Assembly (NCBI GenBank): GCA_031272205.1
Contig: JAISUH010000079.1
Span: forward strand, 1 to 35,573
DNA length: 35,573 nucleotides
Reading direction: 5' to 3'
DNA from: Dysgonamonadaceae bacterium
GTDB taxonomy: Bacteria > Bacteroidota > Bacteroidia > Bacteroidales > Dysgonomonadaceae
Under the pieces are notes generated by a model. It worked only from the letters and a program-made list of their open reading frames with translations. It did no database searches and was not told the origin of the DNA. A program made the position numbers and the translations under genes. Shown in pieces: positions 1 through 7,437 of this stretch (within the stretch, counting starts at the first letter, position 1; each line of letters starts with the position of its first letter).

Positions 1-183
1 CCCGAAACGATGCAGGAACATTCGCAAGTAGCGCAGCAAGGCGGCGAAGTTGCCCGCAACGCCCGCCTCGAACTCGAAGCCAAAACAGGCAAAGCCGTAG
101 TTTCGCCGCTCAATGCCAAAAAGGGAATTTTGCTCGGCAAACAGGATGAAAACAATAGATTAACAAGTTTGTCGTACGATTAA
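1..183 (+). CDS. C-terminal end of a possible Bro-N/DinD-like protein (partial)
   Basis: The window opens inside a plus-strand reading frame that runs 60 codons to a TAA at 181-183. The tail is hydrophilic. It contains a helix-like stretch (GGEVARNARLELEAKTGK) followed by VVSPLNAKKG. This pattern resembles the C-terminal tail of phage-antirepressor-related proteins (Bro-N or DinD-like, DNA-damage or prophage associated) in Bacteroidetes. The match is from memory and only the tail is visible, so the family call is tentative. That the frame is coding is better supported: it is uninterrupted from the window edge and is followed by a promoter-like gap. Confidence 0.4.
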   Translation, partial: PETMQEHSQVAQQGGEVARNARLELEAKTGKAVVSPLNAKKGILLGKQDENNRLTSLSYD

Positions 184-220
184 ATTTCGTTTTTTATAAG
201 TCTTGTCCGAAAAAAATTCC

Positions 221-228
221 TATCTTTA
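221..228 (+). promoter_or_regulatory. Possible -7 element upstream of the DUF6263 gene
   Basis: TATCTTTA matches the Bacteroidetes -7 consensus TAnnTTTG at all but the last base and lies 35 nt before the ATG at 263. I see no good TTTG at the right distance upstream, so this is a weak call. Confidence 0.3.
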
Positions 229-262
229 TAGTCAGAACCGTTTTTTTTTAATTTAATCCAAT

Positions 263-1144
263 ATGAAAAAATTATTTTTAATCGTATGCTGTACGGTAAG
301 CGTGTTGGCGCAAGCTCAAGTAAAATTATCGTTCAACCCCGAAAAAGGGGAACGCTACCAGTATATCAGCAAAACAGAAAGCACGGCCAAACAACAGATC
401 ATGGGGCAAGAAATACCCATGAGCACGGTTATGGAGATGTCTTTCGATATGACCGTCAAAGAAAAAACCGAAGATGAGATCCGTTTGGAATGTATTTATA
501 ACGATATCCTTATGTCTATCTCCAGCCCAATGATGGAAGTCAAATACGATTCAAAAAATCCTGCTGAAAACCCGACAAAAATGGACAAAATGATGTCTCA
601 GATTCTTGGGGCTTTGGCAGGAAAGAGCATTATTGTCGATTTTGAGCCGAACGGTTCCGTAAAATCCATATCCGGTTTCGATGCGATCATGAAGGATATG
701 TTAGATGGCCTGCCCGAAAATCCTGAGATGCAACAAATGGCAAACGCTTCCATGCAGTCGTTCGACGACAAAGCCATAAAAAACATGTTTGAACAAGCGT
801 TCAAAATATATCCGGAACAAGCGGTGAATATCGGCGACAGCTGGCAAGGCGGTATTTCAATGGCCATGATGGGTGCAGACAATCAAATAAACAATACGTA
901 TCAGCTCAAATCGATAGAAGAAGGAAACGCCGTTATCAACGTTTCATCGGTGTTCAATTTGATGCCCGCCGGCTTGGAAGGAGCCTTGAAAGGCGAACAA
1001 AAAGGAGAAATCCGTATCGATATCAAAACAGGTATGCCCATAAGTTCAACGGTTACACAAACCAGCAAAGGCAGTTTTGAAGCGCAAGGTATGGAGTTGC
1101 AAATGGAAGTCGTTTCGAAAATCACATTCGAGCAAAAAAAATAA
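263..1144 (+). CDS. Secreted DUF6263-like protein
   Basis: This is a 293-residue exported protein of unknown function. A Sec signal peptide covers about residues 1-18 (MKK, a hydrophobic core, cleavage near AQA). There is no lipobox with a proper consensus, so a periplasmic or surface location is likely. The mature part alternates beta-rich segments (such as KGERYQYISKTESTAKQQ) with Met- and Lys-rich loops and contains DFEPNGSVKSISG. This is the pattern I associate with DUF6263, a Bacteroidetes family with no assigned activity. The start is the first Met, directly before the signal peptide. It is followed after 86 nt by another exported protein on the same strand, with no clear terminator between them. 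No enzyme motif is visible. Confidence 0.7.
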   Translation: MKKLFLIVCCTVSVLAQAQVKLSFNPEKGERYQYISKTESTAKQQIMGQEIPMSTVMEMSFDMTVKEKTEDEIRLECIYNDILMSISSPMMEVKYDSKNPAENPTKMDKMMSQILGALAGKSIIVDFEPNGSVKSISGFDAIMKDMLDGLPENPEMQQMANASMQSFDDKAIKNMFEQAFKIYPEQAVNIGDSWQGGISMAMMGADNQINNTYQLKSIEEGNAVINVSSVFNLMPAGLEGALKGEQKGEIRIDIKTGMPISSTVTQTSKGSFEAQGMELQMEVVSKITFEQKK

Positions 1145-1230
1145 CAAAATCCTTATCCCCCCAATCAAAACTTTTTTATGCCAACTTTGTTATTTAAAAT
1201 GCAAAGTATAACAAATCTTATATAGAAACA

Positions 1231-2016
1231 ATGAAAAAATTAACGATCATCGCGGCAATCATCATTGCCGGCAGTGCAGCATTTATGGCTTGCAGCAGTA
1301 AAAAACAAACAACAACAGCTCAAAAACCCGAACCGATGTACATTGGCGACAATGCCAAAAACAAAACCGCGTGGGAAGGCACATACGCCGGTACGCTACC
1401 CTGCGCCGACTGCGAAGGCATAGATACACGGGTAACGCTGAATGGCGACGGAACCTACACGCTTGTGCAGGATTATATCGACGGAAACAACGGAGAACCT
1501 TTCTCTACATCCGGAAAATTTAAATGGAGCGCCCTCGGAAACACGGTTACGTTTTTTAACGACAAAAAAGAGATCGTGAATCATTTTGCCGTGGGCGACA
1601 ACCGTCTCACGCAACTCGATATGAAAAGCAATCCGATTACGGGCGAACACGCCAAAGACTACATTTTAGCCAAACTCGACAAGAACCTCTTCGGAAAACG
1701 CTGGCGGTTGACCGAACTGAACGGAAAGCCGGTGAAAGACGCTACCGCGTTCATCACGCTCAACGAGCAGGGACACGTGAACGGCAATCTGGGTTGCAAT
1801 ACGCTGACAGGGTCTTACCGACTGAAAACAGGCAACAGGATTCGTTTCAACGAACTTGCCATAACGCAAAAAATGTGCATCGACATGCAGGTCGAGAACG
1901 AGCTCAAACGGGTATTCGATATTATCGACAGTTACAGCGTAACCGACAGCGAATTAGCGCTTACACGCGCCAAAATGGCTCCGCTCGCCCGATTCACGGC
2001 CGAATATCTGCAATAA
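1231..2016 (+). CDS. NlpE-META two-domain lipoprotein
   Basis: This 261-residue lipoprotein has two domains. The signal peptide ends in a lipobox (FMAC) with the lipidated Cys at 21. Residues about 48-148 resemble the NlpE N-terminal domain: WEGTYAGTLPCADCEGI includes a CxxC pair at C58/C61, followed by NGDGTYTL. Residues about 156-258 are a META/HslJ domain (KRWRLTELNGKPV, GNLGCNTLTGSY, TQKMC). In Enterobacteria NlpE is an outer-membrane copper and surface-adhesion sensor, and HslJ is a heat-inducible lipoprotein linked to novobiocin resistance. Which, if either, role applies here is not known. A cell-envelope stress or copper-related role is an inference. A strong terminator follows 20 nt after the stop. 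Confidence 0.85.
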   Translation: MKKLTIIAAIIIAGSAAFMACSSKKQTTTAQKPEPMYIGDNAKNKTAWEGTYAGTLPCADCEGIDTRVTLNGDGTYTLVQDYIDGNNGEPFSTSGKFKWSALGNTVTFFNDKKEIVNHFAVGDNRLTQLDMKSNPITGEHAKDYILAKLDKNLFGKRWRLTELNGKPVKDATAFITLNEQGHVNGNLGCNTLTGSYRLKTGNRIRFNELAITQKMCIDMQVENELKRVFDIIDSYSVTDSELALTRAKMAPLARFTAEYLQ

Positions 2017-2035
2017 GAAAAAGCGTAAAAAAATC

Positions 2036-2069
2036 AAAGGCTGTTCCAAAAAATTCCGGAACAGCCTTT
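2036..2069. terminator. Bidirectional intrinsic terminator between convergent genes
   Basis: AAAGGCTGTTCC (2036-2047) and GGAACAGCCTTT (2058-2069) form a perfect 12-bp stem around a 10-nt loop. T-rich runs follow on both strands. It lies between the NlpE-META gene (plus) and the secreted protein gene at 2089-2814 (minus) and can serve both. Confidence 0.85.
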
Positions 2070-2088
2070 ATTTTTCCATACTCCCATT

Positions 2089-2814
2089 TCAATCGACAAC
2101 CCGTTGCCTCCCGTAAATCGGAATGTATTCACGCCGTAGCCGTTTATCCAACAGATTCTTCTTCTCGGCTTGCCTGACTAATTTTTCCAAGGCTTTGTCG
2201 CGGTCTTTTCCCGAATTGAAATCATCCGACAGGAACAAAACGGAAAGGATATCTTCGTCCACGGGCTTCACTCGTATAACGACGGTCTGGTTTTCGATGA
2301 TGTCGTTCTTTACCATTGTGATGGTATAGTTTTTCTGAGGCTGACAATCAAATTCGATACCGTCATAACCCATGTTTGAAATGCGTATCCGCCTGATTTT
2401 ATCGTTCTTAGGCACGATAATCGTCCCGCTGTTGTCCGACACGCTGCGACCAACTGCCTTGCCCGAAGGGTTGAGCATTTCGGCCAATACGCCATCCATG
2501 GCATAACCGTCCGACGAATAAATACAGATGAGGGTCGTATCTTTTTTTGCCGGAGAGTTCGTGTCCACAGTCGTTTTTTCTTTCGAATAATCGCCCGTGT
2601 GTATCAACAGATAGTCGTTGAAATATTCGTAAGTTCCCTCGCCCATCACCTGCGTGAACAACGCGCCAAAGCCGCTCAAACAAAAGACAGCCTTTCCATT
2701 GGACAACACAAGCGAGTCTGTCCCGTTTTTATAAGTCCCGTCAATATTTTGGGCAGATGACAGAAAGACGGACAAGAACAACGAACAAACAAGAACCAAA
2801 TTTTTTTTCATCAA
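2089..2814 (-). CDS. Secreted protein of unknown function
   Basis: I do not recognise this 241-residue protein. A signal peptide is clear at residues 1-21 (MMKKN, a Leu/Val/Ser-rich core, cleavage near SSAQ). The mature protein starts with NIDGTYKNGTDSLVLSNGKAV, a beta-rich pattern. A middle segment (residues about 110-170, including RIRISNMGYDGIEFDC) resembles the last strands of carboxypeptidase-D regulatory-like domains, but weakly. The last 45 residues are charged and Lys/Arg-rich. The start codon lies 4 bp downstream of the stop of the EF-G2 gene, so the two are almost certainly co-transcribed. A shared function cannot be read from the sequence. It ends 20 bp from a bidirectional terminator. 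Confidence 0.7.
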   Translation of the reverse strand: MMKKNLVLVCSLFLSVFLSSAQNIDGTYKNGTDSLVLSNGKAVFCLSGFGALFTQVMGEGTYEYFNDYLLIHTGDYSKEKTTVDTNSPAKKDTTLICIYSSDGYAMDGVLAEMLNPSGKAVGRSVSDNSGTIIVPKNDKIRRIRISNMGYDGIEFDCQPQKNYTITMVKNDIIENQTVVIRVKPVDEDILSVLFLSDDFNSGKDRDKALEKLVRQAEKKNLLDKRLRREYIPIYGRQRVVD

Positions 2815-2818
2815 CAGT

Positions 2819-4975
2819 CTATTCTTCTTTTTGTGTGGCCTCGTATTCTTTCAGCAATTTATCCTGCACATCGGCCGGAACAAGTTCGTAACTCGAAAAT
2901 TTCATCGAGAACGAAGCGCGGCCTCCGGTCAGCGAACTCAACGAGGTGGAATAGTTTGACATTTCTTTCAACGGAACTTTCGCTTTGAGCTTCTCAAAAC
3001 CTTTTTCGCTTTCCATTCCCATAATCATGGCGCGACGGCCTTGCAAATCGCCCATTACATCGCCCATATAATCGCCGGGCACAGAAACGGTAACATCATA
3101 AATCGGTTCGAGAATCTTCGGCCCCGCGTTTTTGAACGCCGTGCTAAAAGCGTTGCGTCCGGCGAGCATAAACGATATTTCGTTGGAGTCCACCGGGTGC
3201 ATCTTCCCATCATAGACAATCACGCGCACGTCGCGGGCGTATGAACCCGTCAGCGGCCCCTGTTCCATGCGTCCCATGATGCCTTTGAGGATGGCGGGCA
3301 AGAAACGCGCGTCGATAGCGCCGCCCACAATGCTGTTCACGAAAATCAGCTTTCCGCCCCAATCGAGATCGATGGTCTGCACGTCGCGTGCCTGCACTTT
3401 AAATTCCTGACCGTTGAATCGGTAAACGTCGGGCATGGGCAGGTCTTCGGTATAGGGTTCCACGATGAGATGCACTTCGCCAAACTGCCCTGCCCCACCC
3501 GATTGTTTTTTGTGTCGGTAATCGGCGCGGGCGGCTTTGGTGATGGTCTCGCGGTAAGGTATCTTGGGTTCGAGGTATTCGATTTCGATTTTGTCGAGGT
3601 TCTCAATGCGCCATTTCAAGGTCTTTAAATGAAATTCTCCTTGACCCGAAACAATGGTTTGCTTTAATTCTTTTGAGATTTCCACAATCCACGTGGGGTC
3701 TTCCTCTTTCATGCGAGTGAGCGCTTCGCTCAATTTTTCGGCATTGGCTTCATTGAGCGGTTTGATGGCTCTGCGGTAACGCGGTTCGGGATATTTGATG
3801 AAATCGAAACGGTTATTTCCGCCCTTCGCGTTCAGCGTGTTTCCGGTGCGCACGTCTTTCAACTTCACGGCCGCGCCGATATTTCCGGCAACAAACTCTT
3901 CGGCTTTCGTGCGGATTTGACCCGCCACGGAATAGAGCTGCGCCAAACGTTCTTTTCCGGGACGGTCAGCGTTAGTGAAATCATCACCTTCTTTTACCGT
4001 TCCCGACATCACTTTGAAGTACGAAACCTCGCCAATATGCGGTTCGACGGTCGTTTTGAAGAAGAAAAGGCTCGCCGGAGCCGAAGCGTCGGGTTGCACC
4101 TCCTCGCCCTCGGCATTTTCGGGGGCGGGCATTTCGTCGGGCGACGGAGCCACCATATTGAGGAAATTCATCACGCGGTGCACCGCCATATTTTTTTCGG
4201 CCGAACAGCAGAAAACGGGAAGCATGTCGCGGGCAAGAAGTCCTTTGTGGATGCCTTCGCGCATTTCTTCTTCCGACAGGGTCCCCTGCTCGAAATATTT
4301 TTCCATCAGTTGCTCGTCGTTTTCTGCGGCGGCTTCGAGCAGAACTTTGAAATATTCTTCGGCGCGATCTTTTTCTTCGGCCGGAATGTCCAAAACATCG
4401 GGTGCCGTAGCGCCCGGTTTCCATTTATACATTTTTTGTTTCAACACATCGACGATAGCGTCAAACGCCAACCCGTTGCTCACAGGATATTGAACGGGGA
4501 TGACTTTGCTGCCGTACATTTCCTTTAAGCCGGCAACCGTGTTTTCATAATCCGATTTTTCGTGGTCTATCTGGTTGACAAGAAACATCAACGGCTTCTG
4601 CAATTTTTCCGCATAACGAAACTGATTCATCGTACCCACTTCCACGCCATTGTAGGCATTGATGAGCATCAGCGCCATATCGGTTACATTGAGGGCTGAG
4701 GTAACTCCGCCAACAAAATCATCCGATCCCGGACAGTCGATGAAATTCATCATTTTTTCTTTCCACTCGATGGAAAGCACGGTAGAAAACACCGAATAAC
4801 CGTATTCTTTTTCAACGGGGAAGTAATCACTGACGGTATTCGAGCCCGAAACCGTCCCGCGGCGTTTTATCATGCCACTCTCGAAAAGCATAGCTTCTGC
4901 GAGTGTGGTCTTGCCTGCTCCCGAACTGCCGATGAGGGCGATGTTCTTAATTTCATTTGTTTTATACACTTTCAT
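2819..4975 (-). CDS. fusA2: EF-G paralogue EF-G2 with degenerate GTPase motifs
   Basis: This 718-residue protein has the full EF-G layout: a G domain (about 1-280), a domain II beta barrel (about 300-385), then domains III, IV and V. The P-loop GSSGAGKTT (16-24) is intact. Switch I reads EYGYS where EF-G has RGIT. The DTPGH motif reads DCPGS at 80-84, so the catalytic His of translational GTPases is Ser84. NKxD reads NQID at 134-137. These changes match the EF-G2 class. The Bacteroides thetaiotaomicron member of that class is reported to support translation without GTPase activity and to be needed for gut colonisation. The protein probably acts on the ribosome as a slow translocase under starvation, while the canonical fusA should lie elsewhere in the genome. 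The secreted protein gene follows after 4 bp. Confidence 0.9.
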   Translation of the reverse strand: MKVYKTNEIKNIALIGSSGAGKTTLAEAMLFESGMIKRRGTVSGSNTVSDYFPVEKEYGYSVFSTVLSIEWKEKMMNFIDCPGSDDFVGGVTSALNVTDMALMLINAYNGVEVGTMNQFRYAEKLQKPLMFLVNQIDHEKSDYENTVAGLKEMYGSKVIPVQYPVSNGLAFDAIVDVLKQKMYKWKPGATAPDVLDIPAEEKDRAEEYFKVLLEAAAENDEQLMEKYFEQGTLSEEEMREGIHKGLLARDMLPVFCCSAEKNMAVHRVMNFLNMVAPSPDEMPAPENAEGEEVQPDASAPASLFFFKTTVEPHIGEVSYFKVMSGTVKEGDDFTNADRPGKERLAQLYSVAGQIRTKAEEFVAGNIGAAVKLKDVRTGNTLNAKGGNNRFDFIKYPEPRYRRAIKPLNEANAEKLSEALTRMKEEDPTWIVEISKELKQTIVSGQGEFHLKTLKWRIENLDKIEIEYLEPKIPYRETITKAARADYRHKKQSGGAGQFGEVHLIVEPYTEDLPMPDVYRFNGQEFKVQARDVQTIDLDWGGKLIFVNSIVGGAIDARFLPAILKGIMGRMEQGPLTGSYARDVRVIVYDGKMHPVDSNEISFMLAGRNAFSTAFKNAGPKILEPIYDVTVSVPGDYMGDVMGDLQGRRAMIMGMESEKGFEKLKAKVPLKEMSNYSTSLSSLTGGRASFSMKFSSYELVPADVQDKLLKEYEATQKEE

Positions 4976-5007
4976 AACTTGATTATAGTTTTAGTATGTT
5001 GAAATTG

Positions 5008-5050
5008 CAAAATTAAAACGACTTTGCTTTGTGCTTGAACCGCAAAGTCG
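5008..5050 (-). promoter_or_regulatory. Putative promoter and inverted-repeat operator of the EF-G2 gene
   Basis: On the minus strand TAATTTTG (plus 5008-5015) matches the -7 consensus TAnnTTTG exactly and lies 33 nt before the start codon. Just upstream is a 9-bp inverted repeat, CGACTTTGC (5019-5027) and GCAAAGTCG (5042-5050), with a 14-nt spacer. Its far arm contains a TTTG, but at 27 nt from the -7 box, which is too far for a standard -33. This geometry suits a transcription-factor site over a promoter with a poor -33. The rest of the 298-bp gap (4976-5273) holds a GTGTGTGTG run and the DPP7 terminator, with no convincing gene. Confidence 0.4.
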
Positions 5051-5200
5051 TGTGTGTGTGAAAAAAGCGGTCGCAAGTTAGAAAAAAGTGATGAAAAAAA
5101 GGAATAATGAAATATGTTTTAGAGCATCTATTTTCAGGATATGCCCAGCATTTTTTTTGCTTTATCTTCATTCGACAGGAAAGTGAAAATGTTTTCATAT

Positions 5201-5256
5201 AAAAAAATCATCCTCATTGGCACGGGTTTGAAAGCCTTGCGCCAATGAGGATGATT
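5201..5256 (-). terminator. Intrinsic terminator of the DPP7-type gene
   Basis: AATCATCCTCATTGGC (5206-5221) and GCCAATGAGGATGATT (5241-5256) form a perfect 16-bp stem with a 19-nt loop. Reading the minus strand, the stem is followed by a run of seven T. It starts 17 nt beyond the stop of the S46 peptidase gene. Confidence 0.9.
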
Positions 5257-5273
5257 CCCCGTCCCGCGAAAAA

Positions 5274-7400
5274 TTATTTCACGATTTTCAATTCCTTAAT
5301 AATTTGGGGCGCATTCATAATCTTGTCAATCGTGTAGAGCACGTAACGGATATCTACGCTGATGGTGCGCTGCATTTCGGGTTCGAAAACAATATCGCCG
5401 CTCAATGCTTCCCAGTTGCCGTCGAAAGCTAATCCTATCAGTTCGGCTTTCCCGTTGAACACCGGACTGCCCGAATTTCCGCCGGTGATGTCGTTGTTGG
5501 AAAGGAAGCAGGCATTCAACTTCCCGTCCTTACCGGCATAACGGCCAAAATCGCCCTGCCTCAACAAATCGAGGACATAGGACTGCACATTAAACTCGGG
5601 ATCGCCCGGTTTTTGTTTTTCCAAAACGCCGTCAGTAGTACTGAAATAATCGTACCAAACGGCGTCGCGGGGCTTGTATCCCTTCACCGAACCGTAGCTG
5701 AGGCGCTGCGTGAAGGTAGCGTCGGGATAGAACGCGGTCTCAGGGTTCATTTCCATGAGGGCTACCATAAACAGGCGTTCGCTCTGCATGATTTTTTCGT
5801 AAGACGAAATCATCGCTTCCGTCAGTTCATAGCCCATATCCTTCACAGAAAGGGCGAGTTGCATCGCCGGATCCTTGGTAAGCATTTGTATATCGGCGGT
5901 TTTCAGCAATTCGAGGAGGGCAGGCAGATTCACAAATTTGGAGTTGGCAAACAGCCATTCGGCATATTTTTGGTAGTCGCCGTCAAATTCATCGTTGATG
6001 GTCTTGTAAATATCGGGGTGATATTTTTCGGGAACACGCTCGGCATAGAGCTTCATCAACGCGGGCAACACTTTTTTGTCGAGTTCAGGCTCGTAGTCTT
6101 TGTAGGAATCAATCAGCCGGTTTTTTATGAAATTTTCCTTGTCTTGTTCCGTCCCACCGGAATCGAATTGCAGGAGGGTATTGGAGAAACGGATAAGTTC
6201 GATGCCGTTGTTAAACGTTTCGAGAAAATAGGTGGTGTATTTCGCCGCCTCGTCAGACCGGACGTAGGCGTTGCGCAACGTATCGAGCATACCGCCGTAT
6301 TTGGCTTTATTAGCGGAATTCGAATCAATCCACTTGGTCATGTCCGATTCTATTTTTTCTTTTTTTGCCAGCACGTTCAGTTTGATGAGCGCCTCATTCA
6401 TCCCCATCGCATTTTTCCAATAGTTGGAACTTCCGGCATATTTTGATGCGTATTTGATGCGAATGGCGTCGCTTTTGGTCATGGCGTTCCACCAAATATC
6501 CTGTTTTACGCCGCGTACTTCGATGCGGGGTTTGTTGTCCGACTCCATCATCTGGCGGATACCCCACGACGACAAATAGCGGTTAGTACTGCCCGGATAT
6601 CCAATGGTCATGGCATAATCGTTTTCTTTCACGCCCGCTATCGAGACCGGCACCACGTATTTAGGCTTGTACGGCCGGTTCCCGATGTTGTATCCGGCGG
6701 GCTTGTTGTTTTTATCGGCATACACGCGGAAAACCGAAAAATCGCCCGTTTGGCGGGGCCACATCCAATTATCGGTATCGCCTCCGAATTTTCCGATGGA
6801 CGACGGCGGCGTTACGACCAAGCGCACATCGCGAAAAACGTCATAAACCACCTTATAATATTTATTTCCGTTGTAAAAGGGGATGATGCGTGCAGAGACG
6901 AAAGGACTTTTTTCGTATTCCTGCAAAATATCGTTAGTCAGCGAATCGATGACATTGTTGCGTTGTATTTCGTTCAATACTGACGGCACTTTCGACAGGA
7001 TTTGATCGGTAACTTCTTCCATGCTGCGCAAAAACGAAACGGTGAGGCCGTCAACCGGAAGTTCATCCGCTTTCTGCGCGGCGGCAAACCCGTCTTTCAG
7101 GTAATCGTGTTCAACGGAACTCAACTTTTGAATCGAGCCATAGCCGCAATGGTGATTGGTGAATATCAGCCCCTGTTTGGAAACGGCCACACCCGAACAG
7201 CCGCGCCCGAAGATAACCACCGCATCCTTCAGCGACGGATTGTTTTCGTCATACAATTTGTTGATGGGGAATGTGAATCCCAATTCCTTCATACGGGCAA
7301 CGCTCTCGCGGTTCAACTCTTTCAGCAGCCACATGCCTTCGTCGGCTTTTGCCATCAGCGCAATCAACACAACAGCTACGGTCAGCAATAATTTTTTCAT
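5274..7400 (-). CDS. dpp7: S46 family dipeptidyl-peptidase, DPP7-type
   Basis: This 708-residue secreted serine exopeptidase removes N-terminal dipeptides from peptides in the periplasm. The start is set at 7400 because MKKLLLTVAVV begins a clean signal peptide (about 1-19). The open frame continues upstream to 7583, but only through the neighbouring gene. Chymotrypsin-fold catalytic residues are visible: His84 (TNHHCGYG), Asp220 (RQTGDFS) and Ser643 (GGNSGSP). The residue 18 positions after the Ser is Gly661 (FDGNWE). DPP7 enzymes have Gly at this S1-pocket site, and Asp/Glu-specific DPP11 enzymes have Arg. The sequence therefore points to hydrophobic or aliphatic P1 preference. Length fits the family (about 710). 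The flippase gene is 37 bp upstream on the same strand, and a strong terminator follows. Confidence 0.93.
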   Translation of the reverse strand: MKKLLLTVAVVLIALMAKADEGMWLLKELNRESVARMKELGFTFPINKLYDENNPSLKDAVVIFGRGCSGVAVSKQGLIFTNHHCGYGSIQKLSSVEHDYLKDGFAAAQKADELPVDGLTVSFLRSMEEVTDQILSKVPSVLNEIQRNNVIDSLTNDILQEYEKSPFVSARIIPFYNGNKYYKVVYDVFRDVRLVVTPPSSIGKFGGDTDNWMWPRQTGDFSVFRVYADKNNKPAGYNIGNRPYKPKYVVPVSIAGVKENDYAMTIGYPGSTNRYLSSWGIRQMMESDNKPRIEVRGVKQDIWWNAMTKSDAIRIKYASKYAGSSNYWKNAMGMNEALIKLNVLAKKEKIESDMTKWIDSNSANKAKYGGMLDTLRNAYVRSDEAAKYTTYFLETFNNGIELIRFSNTLLQFDSGGTEQDKENFIKNRLIDSYKDYEPELDKKVLPALMKLYAERVPEKYHPDIYKTINDEFDGDYQKYAEWLFANSKFVNLPALLELLKTADIQMLTKDPAMQLALSVKDMGYELTEAMISSYEKIMQSERLFMVALMEMNPETAFYPDATFTQRLSYGSVKGYKPRDAVWYDYFSTTDGVLEKQKPGDPEFNVQSYVLDLLRQGDFGRYAGKDGKLNACFLSNNDITGGNSGSPVFNGKAELIGLAFDGNWEALSGDIVFEPEMQRTISVDIRYVLYTIDKIMNAPQIIKELKIVK

Positions 7401-7437
7401 CTTATTTATCTGTTTATGAATGTTTGAAATAAATTTC

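Noticed and set aside
5013-5198. Possible small gene in the gap upstream of the EF-G2 gene (61 codons, minus strand)
   Set aside because: It covers the promoter and inverted repeat of the EF-G2 gene, its composition is that of AT-rich non-coding DNA, and it has no homology pattern.
5613-6446. Open frame of 277 codons on the plus strand
   Set aside because: It is antisense to the S46 peptidase gene, with no recognisable domain. The same reasoning removes the long antisense frames at 3917-4528, 11744-12592, 12839-13612, 16572-17255, 22260-22820, 25208-25909 and 29277-29918.
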